Source: Hymenoscyphus infarciens
Lineage: Eukaryota; Ascomycota; Leotiomycetes; Helotiales; Helotiaceae
Reading direction: 5' to 3'
Length of the DNA: 60,354 bases
Assembly: GCA_001414345.1 (NCBI GenBank)
Contig: LLCB01000335.1
Coordinates: 1 to 60,354 of the forward strand
Under the pieces are notes generated by a model, which saw nothing but the letters and a program-made list of their open reading frames with translations, searched no databases and was not told where the DNA came from. Positions 1-11,710 of the stretch are shown piece by piece. Position numbers and translations under genes: made by a program. Each line of letters starts with the position of its first letter. The first letter of the stretch is position 1.

Positions 1-130
1 TATTTTTACTACTCTCTTTAAAGAGGTATTCGTTCTTTAAGATTAGATTAGTTATTAGTCTACTTTTAGCTCTTACTTAGTCTATTAACTTATACTTTAA
101 AGTTAAGTTAATATTTACTTCTATTTTATT

Positions 131-616
131 CAGTGTTTTGGGTTTCCCCGCCTAATCTGTTATCCTATTCTGCCTCGACGCTCCTTCTCTCTCCTGTCTC
201 TATTTTAAGGCTATCCCGCCTTCTTCTATCCTTAAATTCTAGCTTTCCTAGCCACTCCTATCTTATAGTCTTGCTTGCCTTTCCTTGCCAAATAGAGAGG
301 CTAGGATGGGAAGAGTTAGGCTAGTTAATTTCGCTTAAAGCTCGGAAGGCGGGTAGAAAAGAGGGTCTAGGTCCTGATTAGGGGTTGCCTTACTAATCCT
401 ACTCTAGCCTAGCCTCCTTTTTTTATCTGCCTAGCTACTCCTATCCTGTTTTTAGAACTTTCCTAGCCACTCCTATCCTAGTTAGAGTACCTAGCCTACT
501 AAACTTAGCCTAGCCTTAATCCTAATCTAGCCTAGCCTCTCCTATCCTTACCTAGGTGAGTAGCCTATCCTATCCTAAGTACTAGGCTAACCAAGGCGGG
601 GAAAGCCAAAACACTG
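131..616. mobile_element. hAT-type MITE, copy 1
   Basis: The element starts CAGTGTTTTGGGTTTCCC and ends GGGAAAGCCAAAACACTG, so its 18-bp termini are inverted repeats with one mismatch. It is flanked by the 8-bp direct repeat attttatt (123-130 and 617-624). An 8-bp target duplication and CAGTG termini are the known signature of hAT transposons. At 486 bp with no transposase frame it is a non-autonomous MITE. The interior is rich in short cctatcct/tagcctagcc words. A close relative lies at 20,666-21,172. Confidence 0.9.
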
Positions 617-1200
617 ATTTTATTTACTTACTTCTACTTTAAAGTTAAGTAAGTATTTCCTCTATTATTAAGTAAAGTACTTATTAAGAGGGTGTGTTAG
701 TATTAGGTAATAATTACCTTACTTACTAATAGGCTTTAGGTTTAAACCTTAGTCTATACTAGTTCTTTCTAGTGTTGTCTAGAAGGTTTAGTTACGTTCT
801 CGGTTACGGTTAAGCGAACACGTGATCCCTAGAACCTTCTAGCAACCCCTTTGATTTATAAGCTATAGAAGCTTCTAGTATTTACTCTAGAAGTATATAT
901 AGCCCTCTTCTATCTTTTAGTTAGAAATCAAGTCAAAAAAGTTAAAATTCACTAAGTCTTTTATACTTATACTTCGACTTCTTAGAAACGTGATTTAGCG
1001 ATCACCTGACCTACCCTGTGCCGATTCAACTTACGTACTTCTGACCTACCTTGTAGCCTACTCTATAGTCTACTCTATACGTTTATAACCTCTTATATAT
1101 TTAAACTTAACTCTAGAATAATATCTATTATATTAAAAGATATAGACTATTCTTATAAAAAGATCTAAGTAAGTTTAGTATTAATTTAGAAGTCTAACTA
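617..1200. repeat. AT-rich sequence between MITE and gypsy ruin, possible LTR remnant
   Basis: The stretch holds an acacgtgatccc motif near 815, a TATA-like run near 895 and two diverged copies of ctgacctacc near 1,007 and 1,041. It lies where the 3' LTR of the adjoining minus-strand gypsy remnant would be expected. I could not find a second copy at the other end of that remnant, so the LTR reading is only a possibility. No coding signal is visible. Confidence 0.3.
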
Positions 1201-4200
1201 ATTAGGTTCTAAGAGAGTATATAAGCAGCTATCTAATTTAACTCGATTATAGGTTTTTAGGTCTTATTTATATTAAGTTAATATATCTACTTTTTAGTTA
1301 CTCTTCTTAGATATAAATTAGATTTAAAAGTTAAAGTCTAATAAAAACTCTATCTATTAAACTTACTTAGCTATAAGTAGCTTAGTTATTATAAAGTATT
1401 CTAATAATTTATAGTCTAAATATATATTAATATACTTCTAATATAATATAAGTTTAAAGTACTATTTCTTAAAAGCTTTTATAATAGTAGATAGTTCTTT
1501 ATTATAGATCTCTTAGTTTAATTTATAGCTAACTAGGACGTATAAGTAGAACCTAATAGAGTATTAAAGGCTATTATATTATTATAAGAAAACATCTACT
1601 ATTACTTCTTCTAAAGAGTCTATTTCTACCTTTATATTATAATCGAGGTTAAAGTAATATAAGGTTTATATAGTAAGTAGCTTAGTCTTTAGCTCTTTAA
1701 AGGCTTTATTATATTTAGATATTTATAGAAAAGGCTCTAAAAAGCGTATTATTATAGTTAAGGGTTTAGTAATTTTAGTATAACCTTTAATAAATTATCT
1801 ATAAAATCTTATAAACTCTAAGTAAGACTTTATACCTATTATAGTAGTAGGTTAGACCTAGTTTTATAGAGGTTCTACTTTTTTAAGGTTAACTTTAAGT
1901 CCTTTTATAGTTAAGATAAATCCTAAGTATTTAACTCTAGTAATATTAAATTCGCTTTTCTTAATATCTACTTAGAGTTCTACTTCTTAGAGCTAACTTA
2001 GAACCTTCTTAACTTATTTCTTATATTTTTTAATAGTATTTAAATAAATTAAAATATTATCTAAGTAAGTAATATAAAAGTTGTTTAAATAATTAATTAA
2101 AACATTATTTATATAATATTAATAAGTAGTAGAGCTATTATAGAGTCTAAAAGGAAGGACTTTATATTTATATATATTATATCTTATTTTAAACGTAGTT
2201 ATCTTTTCTAAGATAAAGTCTATCTAAATATAATAGAAAGCTTATCTTATATCTAACTTAGTAAAGATTTTAGCTATTCTTATTCTTAAAAGGAGCTTAT
2301 TAATTTAAAGGATTAGATAGAGATCGTTTTAGGTTAGAGTATTAAGCTTCTTATAATTAATATAGAACTATAGCTTATTACTATTAGCTTTTTTAATAAA
2401 GAGTACTAGAGAGGCGAAAGAGCTATTACTATTAATAATAAACCTCTTATCTAGGTTCTTTATAAGATACTTCTTTATAGCTTTAAGCTCTATAGTTAAC
2501 TATTAATATAAAGATAAAAAGGAGTTAAGAAGTAGTTTATTTAAAGTAATCTTATAGTTATATTTATAATAAGAAGAGAGCTTATTAAAAGCTACTTTTA
2601 AGAACACGTCTTTATAGAAAGAATAACATTTTAAGAGTTAGGCCTATATTAAGGCCCTTATATTATCGTCGTTTTAAAGAGAGGCTAACTTTTTATTAAT
2701 AATCTAATCTAGCTTATAAATACTAGTTATATAAAATTCTAAGTTAGGTTATTTTATATTAAAGTATATAACGTTAGCGCTTATTTTACTAATAAAAGAG
2801 TATAGAGTCTAGTTTTTTAAAACTATACTAGTAGTTTAAAAGGGCTTTAGACTAGAGTTAGAGGTTAGAATTTTAAGAGGAGTTATTATTATAGATAAGA
2901 GTAATAGCTTAGCTATATTTATAAGTCTACTCTTTTTATATCTTTCTTATTACTAAATAGTATACTCTCTCTAATTCGTATCTAACTAGTAATTTAAAAA
3001 GAGTTTCTAGTTCTAGCTAGAAAGTAGAAGTAAGATCTTCTTACTAAAGTAGAGAGTTAAGAGGTAATTAGCTAGCTAAGTAATCTAGCTCTTTAAAGGG
3101 TTAAGAAGGACTTTAAAGTAGTTTAACTACTTATTACTAATAATTAAGTCTTACTATCTAAGGTCTAGAATAATAAAGAAGTAGTTAAGAATATAACGTT
3201 TATTAATATTTAAATATAGTTATATAAACTATATTACTTAGTTTTTAGTATTATTATTATATCTATAAATAAATACTATATATAGTAATCTCTAAATCTT
3301 TAAACCTATTATCTTAGATAAGTATAAAGCTAGAAGCTGATTTAGAAATAGATACCTATTTACTTCTATATCTACTAAAGCTTATAATTTAATACTATAT
3401 CTCTATATATTAAGAGTAGTATTTATAAGGAACTATTTTCCTCTTATAAGCTTAAAAAGATTAAGTCTAGTTAAGTTATAATTATATAAGCTTAAGAAGG
3501 AATTTTTACCTAAGTCTCTTTATTTTCTTTCTAACTTAGCTTAGAGTTAGAATACTTTTTAGAAGGTTATTCTTCTTTAAGTTAATTATCTATCTTATTA
3601 ATAATAAGAAGATTAGAATAATTAGGTTTAAAATACCTAAGCTTACTATAATAGTAACACTTTATACTAGTAAGGACTTAGTCTATTAATATAGTCTTAG
3701 ATTTTTTACTAGTAGAAAATAGTCTAAGAGTTTATAAAATCTTCTAAAAGATAAGATTAAGTCTATATAAGAGTAGAGAGGGTTTTAGAGTTAAGCTAGA
3801 TAAGAATTAAAAAGTACTTATCTTTTTAAATAATAAGGTTATACTAATTAGTTTAGCTATAATACTAGTTATAGATAACTCTATATTTTAATACTTCTCT
3901 TTATTTAAAGTTAAAAGATATACTACTATCTTATTAAAATTATAATTCTAATCTCTCTTAGCTATAGTAGAGCTACCTTAAAGCTATAGTATAATCTTAT
4001 CCTATATCTAGTAGAATCTTTCTAACTCTAGTATTCCTTTAAGTATAGCTATACTTAAGAAGCGTACTCTAAAATCTAAAAAGGTTTCTCTTATATAACT
4101 CTTTCTACTTATTTATAGAGCTTAAAATTTATTCTAAGTATCCTCCTTCTTATAACTAGTTAAGAAGTAGGAATTAAGAAGTTCGATTATATCTTATTAA

Positions 4201-4700
4201 TCTTTAAAAGCTATATTACCTATATCTAACTTATATTAAGGCTCTAAGTAGTTCCTAGTAAGTTTTATAGTTATCTTCTAAATAAGAGCTTTATAAGTTT
4301 TAAATATATAGTAATAGTTAGTATTTACTTAGAGTCTATTATATATAGATATCTTCTATTACTTATAAGTAGGTAAAGTACTATTATTTAAAAGTTTAAT
4401 TTTTTTTATAATTTTGCTTTTAGTAGGTTATTAGGTTTTTAGTAAGGTTTTAGCTTATAATTATAAGGTAGATTATTATAAAGGAAGAATATTAGAAGTT
4501 AAGTTTTATATCTAAAAATAGTCTAGTATAATAAGAGAGTATAAAGAAGGAGTTTAATTATTTCCTAGTAAGTATCTACTAATCTATTATACTAAATCTA
4601 CTAATTAAGCGATTTAGTTATCTTACTACTAGATCCTTTTATCTTTTTCTTAGTCCTTAGCCTTTATAGCCTAAATTACTCCTTATATCTCGTCTATATT
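1200..4700 (-). pseudogene. Ty3/gypsy retrotransposon Gag-Pol remnant
   Basis: The reverse complement retains gypsy protein landmarks through many stops. Around 3,620-3,665 a Gag zinc knuckle reads KCYYYSKLRYFKPNY, which is CCHC with cysteine-to-tyrosine changes of the RIP type. Around 2,050-2,085 the reverse-transcriptase active site reads YLDNILIY (YLDDI in functional elements), followed at about 1,900-1,990 by KSEFN..VKYLGFIL and at about 1,800-1,830 by SYLEFIRFYR. RNase H (VEID.. and NKELSTIIKAF) lies at about 1,470-1,650. Gag therefore lies at high coordinates and RNase H at low. I see no integrase zinc finger or DDE region after RNase H, so the copy appears 3'-truncated. Such chromovirus-like elements are common fungal RIP targets. 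Confidence 0.75.
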
Positions 4701-5639
4701 AGAGAAGTCTTAGTTATCTCTCTAGCTTCTAGGAGTAACCTCTTTACTTTTATTACTCTAGAACTTTTTATTCTTTAGTAAGTAGTATTAAGTTAGAGAC
4801 CTTTCTATAAGTACTTAACTTTATTCTCTAAAGAGGGGCTCTACGCTTTAAAGTAGAGCTTAAAAAGGACCTAGAGTCGCTTCTAAGTCTAATATATTAA
4901 ATATTAAAAAAGAGAGAGTAAAGAAGGCGATTTAGGAGTTTTCTAGATAACTATTTATATTATTAACTATTTAAATTATATATAATAATCCTTATACTAA
5001 GAGGGTTATTAGGATTCTTAGAAACACTTAGTATATTCTAATCTCTTAACATATAAGACACGATTTTTACTAGCTATTTATATAAACACTAAACTCTAGT
5101 ATTACTAGCTATCTAGGAGATCTCTAGAATCCTAGCTATTTAAGAATATATTATTATAGTCTAATTCTAGGCTAAATTAAAATTAAAATAAATAGAGTAA
5201 TAATAAGCTTAAAAGAGATATTATAAAGGCTATTACTAGTAAAGAAGAGTTTTTCCTTTTTATATAATAATACGAAATATATACTATAGAAGAAGAGGTA
5301 TATAAAAGTGCGTTTAAGACTAAATAACGTAAGTAAATACTAAGCTCTAATATAAAAGAAAAGGAAAAACTATCCTTCTTCTATACTAAGTATAAACATC
5401 TATATATCAGAGGTTAGAGACTACTAAGTCCTAATAAGAATAATATCTAAGTTCTTTCTAATATAGCTACTAAAACAATAAGAGCTTTTAAAGCTAAATA
5501 TATAAGACCTTAAAGCGAAACATATAACATCTAATTCTTACTCTCTTTAGCCTCTTCTATCTTATAAGTCGTAGGAGTATTAGCAGTTATAGAGGTATCG
5601 GCAGTTTTACGAATACCGACAATTCAGGATAGCGTGCTA

Positions 5640-6550
5640 TCATAATAATATTAATACTTTTTATTACTTTTTACTTATTTTAATACTTTTTACTTATATA
5701 CTTCCTATTCTATTCTATTCTCTCTAACATCTCTTCTTACCTAGCCTTATCTTTTAGTCTTTCTTATCTCTTCTATCTAAATTTAGCATCTCTTCTACCT
5801 AATTCAGCCTAGCCTATAAGTGAAATTTAGCCTATCCTCTCCTTTCCTAATAGAGAGAGATAGCCTATTCTCTCCGAAGTATTAGGCTAACTAAGGCGAG
5901 GAAAGCTAAAACACTGTTTCTAGCTCTAATACGACTAAATAATTAAATTATTATCTTATTCTTTAAACTCTACTAAAGTATATAATAATATAAAAATTTA
6001 ATAATAATTTACTATTTAAAAAGCTCTACTAAAAAAAGAATTTATTTTAGTATAAGTTCGCTTATAATATTATAATATAAGTATATAAGCTAAGTTTCCT
6101 CTATCTACTTCTACTACTTATACTACTACTTTTATACTTTTTTATTCTTCTTTTTACTTACTTCTAATACTAAAAGTCTACTAAAAGAGCTCTAAAAGCT
6201 ATTAAAAAAAGCTTTTAAAAAGAAGTAAGTCTTCTAGAAGTACGCGCGCTATATATACTAATTTCTATATATATATAAGTATATAAAGAATTGCTTACTT
6301 ATAGACGAGGTAGATTAATTATATTAGAATATATTAGCGAACGTTCTCGAGTTTACGCTATTATATCTAGATTATTCTCTACGTCTATTAATTCAGATTT
6401 TAATATCTTAGTACTACTATAACACTTCTAAACTAGCTTAGTAGCATCGTAGTTCGAAGCTATTTAGATTTTAGTCTAAAACTACTTTAAATAAGAGTAG
6501 TTTCTAACTAGACTACTAAATACATCTATATATAAGATATAAGAATAACT
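5640..6550. repeat. AT-rich sequence with a degraded hAT MITE right end
   Basis: The segment ending at 5,914 reads ggctaactaaggcgagg then aaagctaaaacactg, clearly the right terminus of the MITE found at 131-616 and 20,666-21,172. About 200 bp upstream of it show the same cctagcc/cctctcc texture. No matching left terminus or 8-bp duplication is visible, so this is a truncated or heavily mutated third copy. The rest, to 6,550, is RIP-type AT-rich sequence without recognisable features. Confidence 0.6.
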
Positions 6551-6555
6551 AAAGA

Positions 6556-6895
6556 TATGACGGCATGCCGTCCTATATAGCCGAGATTACATAGCATATG
6601 CCGTGTTTCGGTAGTTGTTTTACATTGTCTAATTTAGGAAGGTTACGTACGTCCGAGCTTTCGGACGTACTTCGTAGGGTTCGGGCTTTTGTATTAGCCG
6701 ACGTATGTCGTTGTTCGGTTTCGTACCCCTTTATATCGTCCGAACCTCTTATATATAGTAGCCTACTCTCCTAGAGTTAGAAAAGGCTAGTTTAGCCTTT
6801 TCTTCCGTATCAGAGCCTAGTATTTACATACGTCATTCTACTAAACGCACTCCTATATACCTCTTCTATAGTTATATATATTTCGTACCGTTATA
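6556..6895 (+). repeat. 5' LTR of copy A
   Basis: This 340-bp LTR aligns end to end with 9,332-9,671. Most differences are G-to-A or C-to-T changes in this copy at CpA/TpG positions, for example tatgacgg against tgtgacgg, cctatatag against cctgtatag, and ctatatac against ccatatgc. This LTR has therefore been RIP-mutated more than its partner. Confidence 0.85.
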
Positions 6896-7241
6896 TAAAA
6901 AGGCTAAACTCGACTTCGCCGGTGACAGCCTTTATAATATCTCTTTTAAGCTTGTCGTCGCTCCTTTTATTTTCGAATACAACTCAGCCTAGATTCGGAC
7001 TAGGACGACGATATCCTTAAATAGCTAGGATTCTAGAGATCTCCTAGACGGCTAGTAACACTAGGGTTTAGTGTCTATATAGATAGCTAGTAAAAAGCGT
7101 GTTTTGCACGTTAAGGAAGCGGGATACGCTAAGTGTCCCCGAGGCTTCTAATAACCCTCTCCGTGCAGGGACTGCTGCACACAGGTTCGGTGAATAAGTC
7201 GACTTACCATAGTCATCGCGAAGGCTTCCGAATCTGCTCTT

Positions 7242-7242
<1 letters not shown>

Positions 7243-7277
<35 letters not shown>
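7243..7277. repeat. 35-base poly-C tract
   Basis: An uninterrupted run of 35 C residues lies inside the internal region of LTR element copy A. Frames through it give only Pro or Gly runs and are not genes. The corresponding area of the RIP-mutated copy B (about 12,370) has no such run. The exact length could be affected by sequencing or assembly. Confidence 0.8.
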
Positions 7278-8308
7278 TTTTTCGACTTCATGTCGAACCA
7301 GTTCCGCCACGAGGCGTTGAACGACCTTCCAGGGCCACCCCCCTTTTCGAAAGACCCTCTGAACCCTTTCTGAATCACACTCGCACACCAAGATCTAGAA
7401 GATCCCGACGAAACAACAACGGTTAAAGAGACCAGCGGAACTTCTCAAATGCGGACGATATACAGACGAGATAGCGGCACAAAAACAAAGGACAAAACGA
7501 TCGGTTAGAGAGATGGAGGACAAAATTACAAGCGAACTTCGAAGTCAACAGTCAAAAACCCACCTCCGAACCCTCCCCGATCCGACCCTCTTTCGAACCT
7601 TCGTTCGAACCCTCCTTTGCTTTCAAAGCCCCAATTCAGACCTCTTTCGCTTAAGGGACACCGCTGCCCCTGATGCCTTCCTACCACTTCCCAACTCTCG
7701 AATCTCGAATCTCGAATCGGATACGAATCGGTCGAAATACGCTTTCCATCAGGACGAAAACTCAGAAGCGAGCTCTTAGCTGAGTTATCGCTGTTAATCC
7801 CGACCGAACATCATCCGACTCTGAACTTTTCCTTCGAAAATACCTCTACCAGCGAACATTCAAAAGACTACGGTTATGGACCGAGTCCCAGCCGCCGGTA
7901 CAAAAGTTGAAAGAGATGGAAGTGGAATTAGGAGAAGATTACGCTGAAGAAACGTTCGCTTTTCGAGTACGGCCATACTCGGAGAGATACCAGAATCGGA
8001 ACGCTTCTTTCATATGTGGGACAAGACAAGATTACACCTCAGCTCCGAAACTCGTCTGCTACTTTTAAGAGACGCTGGAATTACAACTTTGCTGAAATGG
8101 TGAACGATCTTTTAGCTGTGGACAAGGAGCAAAACCGAAGCACTTCGGTTTAGAATATCCCTCCATCCAGCTCCGAACTCCCTACGATCCGACAGCAACT
8201 CTTTCTTCGAAATCGGAAGATGAATAAGTCCTTAAGTACCCTGAAGGGAACGAGGCGGCCTACGGGCCTGAGCAACACAGTTCCTACGACAGTACCGATA
8301 AATGTCGT

Positions 8309-8645
8309 ACCTGAAACTGTACCCCTTTTTGTTGTCCTGAACATCGGATAACAATTTCAACTTTGACAACTTCGGCATCAAGTTCATTTGACCAGCCGAA
8401 ACTACCCCTTTTGTTGTCTTGAACTTTAGACAGCGAAACTTTGACAACTTCGCCATCAACTTCGCCTTTGACCAGCCGAAACTACACCTTTTGTTGTCCC
8501 CGGATACTCGGACAAGAATTTCAACTTCGACAACTCGGCTACAACTTCGCTTTTGACCAGCCGAAACTACTCCTTTTGTTGTCCCGAACTTCGGACAGCA
8601 ATTTCAAATTCGGCATCAAGTCTTTTGACCAGCCGAAACCCCACC
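8309..8645 (+). repeat. Degenerate tandem repeats in LTR element copy A
   Basis: The motif gaccagccgaaac recurs at about 8,390, 8,470, 8,555 and 8,627, each followed by ccttttgttgtc-like sequence (last copy partial) and preceded by variants of caactttgacaacttcgg. The spacings are 80, 85 and 72 bp. RIP-mutated counterparts are visible in copy B around 13,640-13,770 (taactagctaaagcc, taactagttgaaa), so the repeat belongs to the element family. Confidence 0.6.
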
Positions 8646-9331
8646 GACTCTGATCAGAGTCTTACAGTCTTTACATTCTTTCTTACTTTTATTACTTTCT
8701 TTCACTTCTGGCCGAGCCAGAAGTCCTTTTTTTCATTTGAACTTTCGAATCGGATACGAATCGAATCGGTACGCTCTCGAAAGGATAGTGACCTCTTAGC
8801 TGAGTTATCACTGTCTACGACATCATCGAATTTTCATTTCCGACTTCACCTTTTTGAATTCTTCGAATCGGATACGAATCGGTACGCTCTCGAAGTGAGC
8901 TATTAACTGAGTTATCACTGCCTCTCAACTGAACGACCTCCGACTCTACTCTGAATTTCACCTTCGACTTTTTGAACTTTTTGAACTTTTTGAACTTTGA
9001 ACTTTCTCCGACCTGCTAGACGGATCGGACTACACTCTTTTAGCGGACGCGAATACTTGCTTTTAATATTGAAGGATTAGAAACGAAGTCTCTTTTACAA
9101 GCATCTACGAATTAGGTCGGTTACGATTCAAAGCCGACATCTCGACATCTCGCTTCGCTTACGACAAATCTCGATAAAAAAAAACAAAGCATCTTCGAAC
9201 CCGGGTCAGCTACGATTCAGACCCTAACCGACTTACGACAACACAACAATGCAACACTTACGCCATCCCGATTCAGCCCTGAACGACAAGAGATAGAAGA
9301 CTCGGGACGAGTCTTTTTCAAGGGAGGGGGA

Positions 9332-9671
9332 TGTGACGGCATGCCGTCCTGTATAGCCGAGATTACATGGCATATGCCGTGTTTCGGTAGTTGTTTTACA
9401 TTGTCTAATTTAGGAAGGTTACGTACGTCCAGGCTTTCGGACGTACTTCGTAGGGTTCGGGCTTTTGTATTAGCCGACGTATGTCGTTGTTCGGTTTCGT
9501 ACCCCTTTATATCGTCCGAACCTCTTGTATATAGTAGCCTACTCTCCTAGAGTCAGAAAAGGCCAGTTTAGCCTTTTCTTCCGTATCAGAGCCTAGTATT
9601 TACATACGTCATTCTGCCAAACGCACTCCCATATGCCTCTTCTGTAGTTGTGTGTATTTCGTGCTATTATA
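9332..9671 (+). repeat. 3' LTR of copy A
   Basis: This 340-bp LTR partners 6,556-6,895. It contains a palindromic acgtacgtcc..ggacgtac segment and a TATA-like ttgtatatagtag about 140 bp before its end, plausible promoter elements for the transposon. It retains many CpA/TpG dinucleotides lost from the 5' LTR. Confidence 0.85.
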
Positions 9672-10132
9672 AAAGAGATAGACTTATTAGCTACCTCTAA
9701 TTTACTTTTTAATATATTAAATTAAAACTATATTATATATTAACTTGTTTTTCTCATTTATATACTAACTCTAACTAGCGTAGTAAGTAGCTTATATAGT
9801 AGATAGTTATATATATATTATAAAGTATTACTAGGCTTTACGCGGATTCTATAACTCTACTAGAGTTATAGGAATTCGTAACTATACTCTTAATATACTT
9901 ATCTTTTTATAATAGTTCTAGCTCTTCTAGAATAGTAAAGGCTATATAACCTAATTATTCGAGCCTTTTAAGATCTTTAAATTACTTTATTAAGACTTAG
10001 TAGAAGAAGTAAAGAAGAGATATTCTACAACTTACTAGTTACGAAATTCTACTCTCTAGTAATCCTACTAAGACTACTTATTACTTCTAGACAAGCCTAA
10101 CTAGTCTCTACTAGAGCTCTTTATTAGCTGTT

Positions 10133-10248
10133 CTATAACGTATTTTTAAGTTAAAAATACTCTAAGAAGCTTTATATTTAGAGGTGAAAACTCTACTATA
10201 TATATAGAGAAAAAGAGGTTATATAAGACTCTCTTTTTCTATAATATA
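10133..10248 (+). repeat. Direct repeat, first copy (about 115 bp)
   Basis: This begins ctataacgtatttttaag, includes the short palindrome tttttaagttaaaaa, and ends ctttttctataatata. It matches 10,897-11,011 with scattered C/T and G/A differences. It may be the terminal repeat of a small TRIM-like element of about 880 bp, but I found no convincing flanking duplication. Confidence 0.6.
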
Positions 10249-10896
10249 CCTCTTAGATCTAGAAGAGACAGCTTCCTAGACCTATAATAAAACTAGATTA
10301 TAAAAGAATCTCTTAATTATATCGCTCTCTATTCCTCTTATAGAGAATACTATAGAGCTATATAGATTACTTTAAACTCTTAAATAGCGATTCTATAGTA
10401 TTTAAGAGTAAAGTTCTACTCTTAGATTCTATCTAACTTCCTCTCTTATACTCTAGTACGTTATTAGCTCTAGTTTTACTAAAGATAGTAGATAGCGTTT
10501 ATAGATATAGTAGCTCGTAGTTAGCGTTATATTAATATATACTAGCTTTATAGCGTACTAGGCTTCTAGATCGTTTTAATCGAGAACTCTTTAGAGTAGC
10601 TAGTATACTACTAAGCTTCTAGTTTCTAAAGACATCTCTAAGAGTAATAGTAGCTAGCTTCGTAGCTAGGCTTTATACCTTCTATAGAAGGCTTTATACG
10701 AGCTCGTCGAGAGTAAGCTACTAAAGAGGTATACTAGCTTTGTATATAGCTAAGCTTCTAAGTACTTATTAAACGTAAGTATCGAAGAGTTAGTTACGCT
10801 AACTAATAGTAGAGAGCGTTCTAAATACGTAGTAATACGTTAAATATATAAGCAGAAGTTATAAAGTATACTATAAGTATAAACCGAGCTTATAAC

Positions 10897-11011
10897 TATA
10901 ACGTATTTTTAAGTTAAAAACGCTCTAAGAAGCTTTATATTCAGAGGTGAAAACTCTGCTATATATATAGAGAAAAAGAGGTTACGTAAGACTCTCTTTT
11001 TCTATAATATA
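10897..11011 (+). repeat. Direct repeat, second copy (about 115 bp)
   Basis: This is the second copy of the repeat at 10,133-10,248. It keeps more CpG and TpG (aaacgctc, actctgct, gttacgtaag) than the first, so it is slightly less mutated. Confidence 0.6.
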
Positions 11012-11710
11012 TTCACTTATATAGTAGCTTTTAAGTAATCTACGATATAAAGCAAAAAGTAAGTCTTTATAATAGTAAGTTATTATTTAATAGAATTAAA
11101 TACTTAAAGTAACCGAGTTAGTATTATAGACGACGTGTTTATATCTCTTTACCTTTCTCTTAAGTTTAATTTCAAACGTGTATTTTCAAAGATAATATCT
11201 AAGAAAGATTAGAAAATAGTAGCTTAGAAAACCTTTTTTTTATATTTTTTTTTTATTAGTTTTAAATAGTCTTTTTAGCTACCTAAAGCCGGCGCTATAT
11301 AGACGTACTTATTTATAGAGTTTTATCTAAAAGTAGCTTATATACTTCTTAGAGTACTTATTACTAAGCCTACTATATATATCTCTACGTACCTAGCTTT
11401 ATATTCTTATAATAGCTTAGTATCTACTTCTATTCTCTCTATTCTAATTCGAATTTAATATTTTAGTTATTCTTATAAATAACTAATTTAGTTCTTTATA
11501 ATAGCTCTTATAAGAGCTTAGTTAGCTCTCTTCTATATAGGACTAATAATAATCGTCTTTTAGTATACTATCTTATATAAGACTATTCTCTAATATATCT
11601 CTAATCTGAGTTTCTTAGTTCCGTTCTCTAGTTCTCTACTCTATAGCTCTATATCTCTTAAAAGGTATTTCGCTACTTTATCTAAGAGCTATTAAACGTG
11701 CTTTAAATAT

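Larger units (their letters stand above)
6556..9671 (+). mobile_element. Non-autonomous LTR retroelement, copy A (well preserved)
   Basis: Two 340-bp LTRs (6,556-6,895 and 9,332-9,671) flank about 2.4 kb. The element is bordered by the 5-bp duplication aaaga (6,551-6,555 and 9,672-9,676). The 3' LTR starts TGTGACGG; both copies end TATA where ACA would be expected, consistent with CA-to-TA mutation of a TGT...ACA LTR. A purine-rich tract (aagggaggggga, about 9,320) precedes the 3' LTR, as a polypurine tract should, and sets the strand. The interior has only short broken frames, so I call it non-autonomous (LARD-like). From about 7,085 it keeps normal CpA/TpG content, unlike its surroundings. 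It carries a 35-base C run and a 72-85-bp spaced repeat near 8,390-8,640. Confidence 0.85.
9677..11710. repeat. RIP-degraded sequence between the two LTR elements
   Basis: No gene is recognisable. The stretch contains a pair of 115-bp direct repeats (listed separately) and, at about 11,271-11,375, a segment shared with 59,639-59,742. At 11,633-11,710 lies the site into which LTR element copy B inserted; a diverged copy of that site recurs at 14,683-14,757, so the insertion landed in a pre-existing repeat. Confidence 0.6.

Noticed and set aside
7068..7426. Open frames on both strands through the poly-C run (Pro- or Gly-rich)
   Set aside because: They are created by the 35-base homopolymer inside an LTR element and have no family resemblance.
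8150..8906. Several open frames on both strands within the LTR element
   Set aside because: They follow the 72-85-bp repeat and change frame repeatedly, with no retroelement protein motif; treated as non-autonomous interior.
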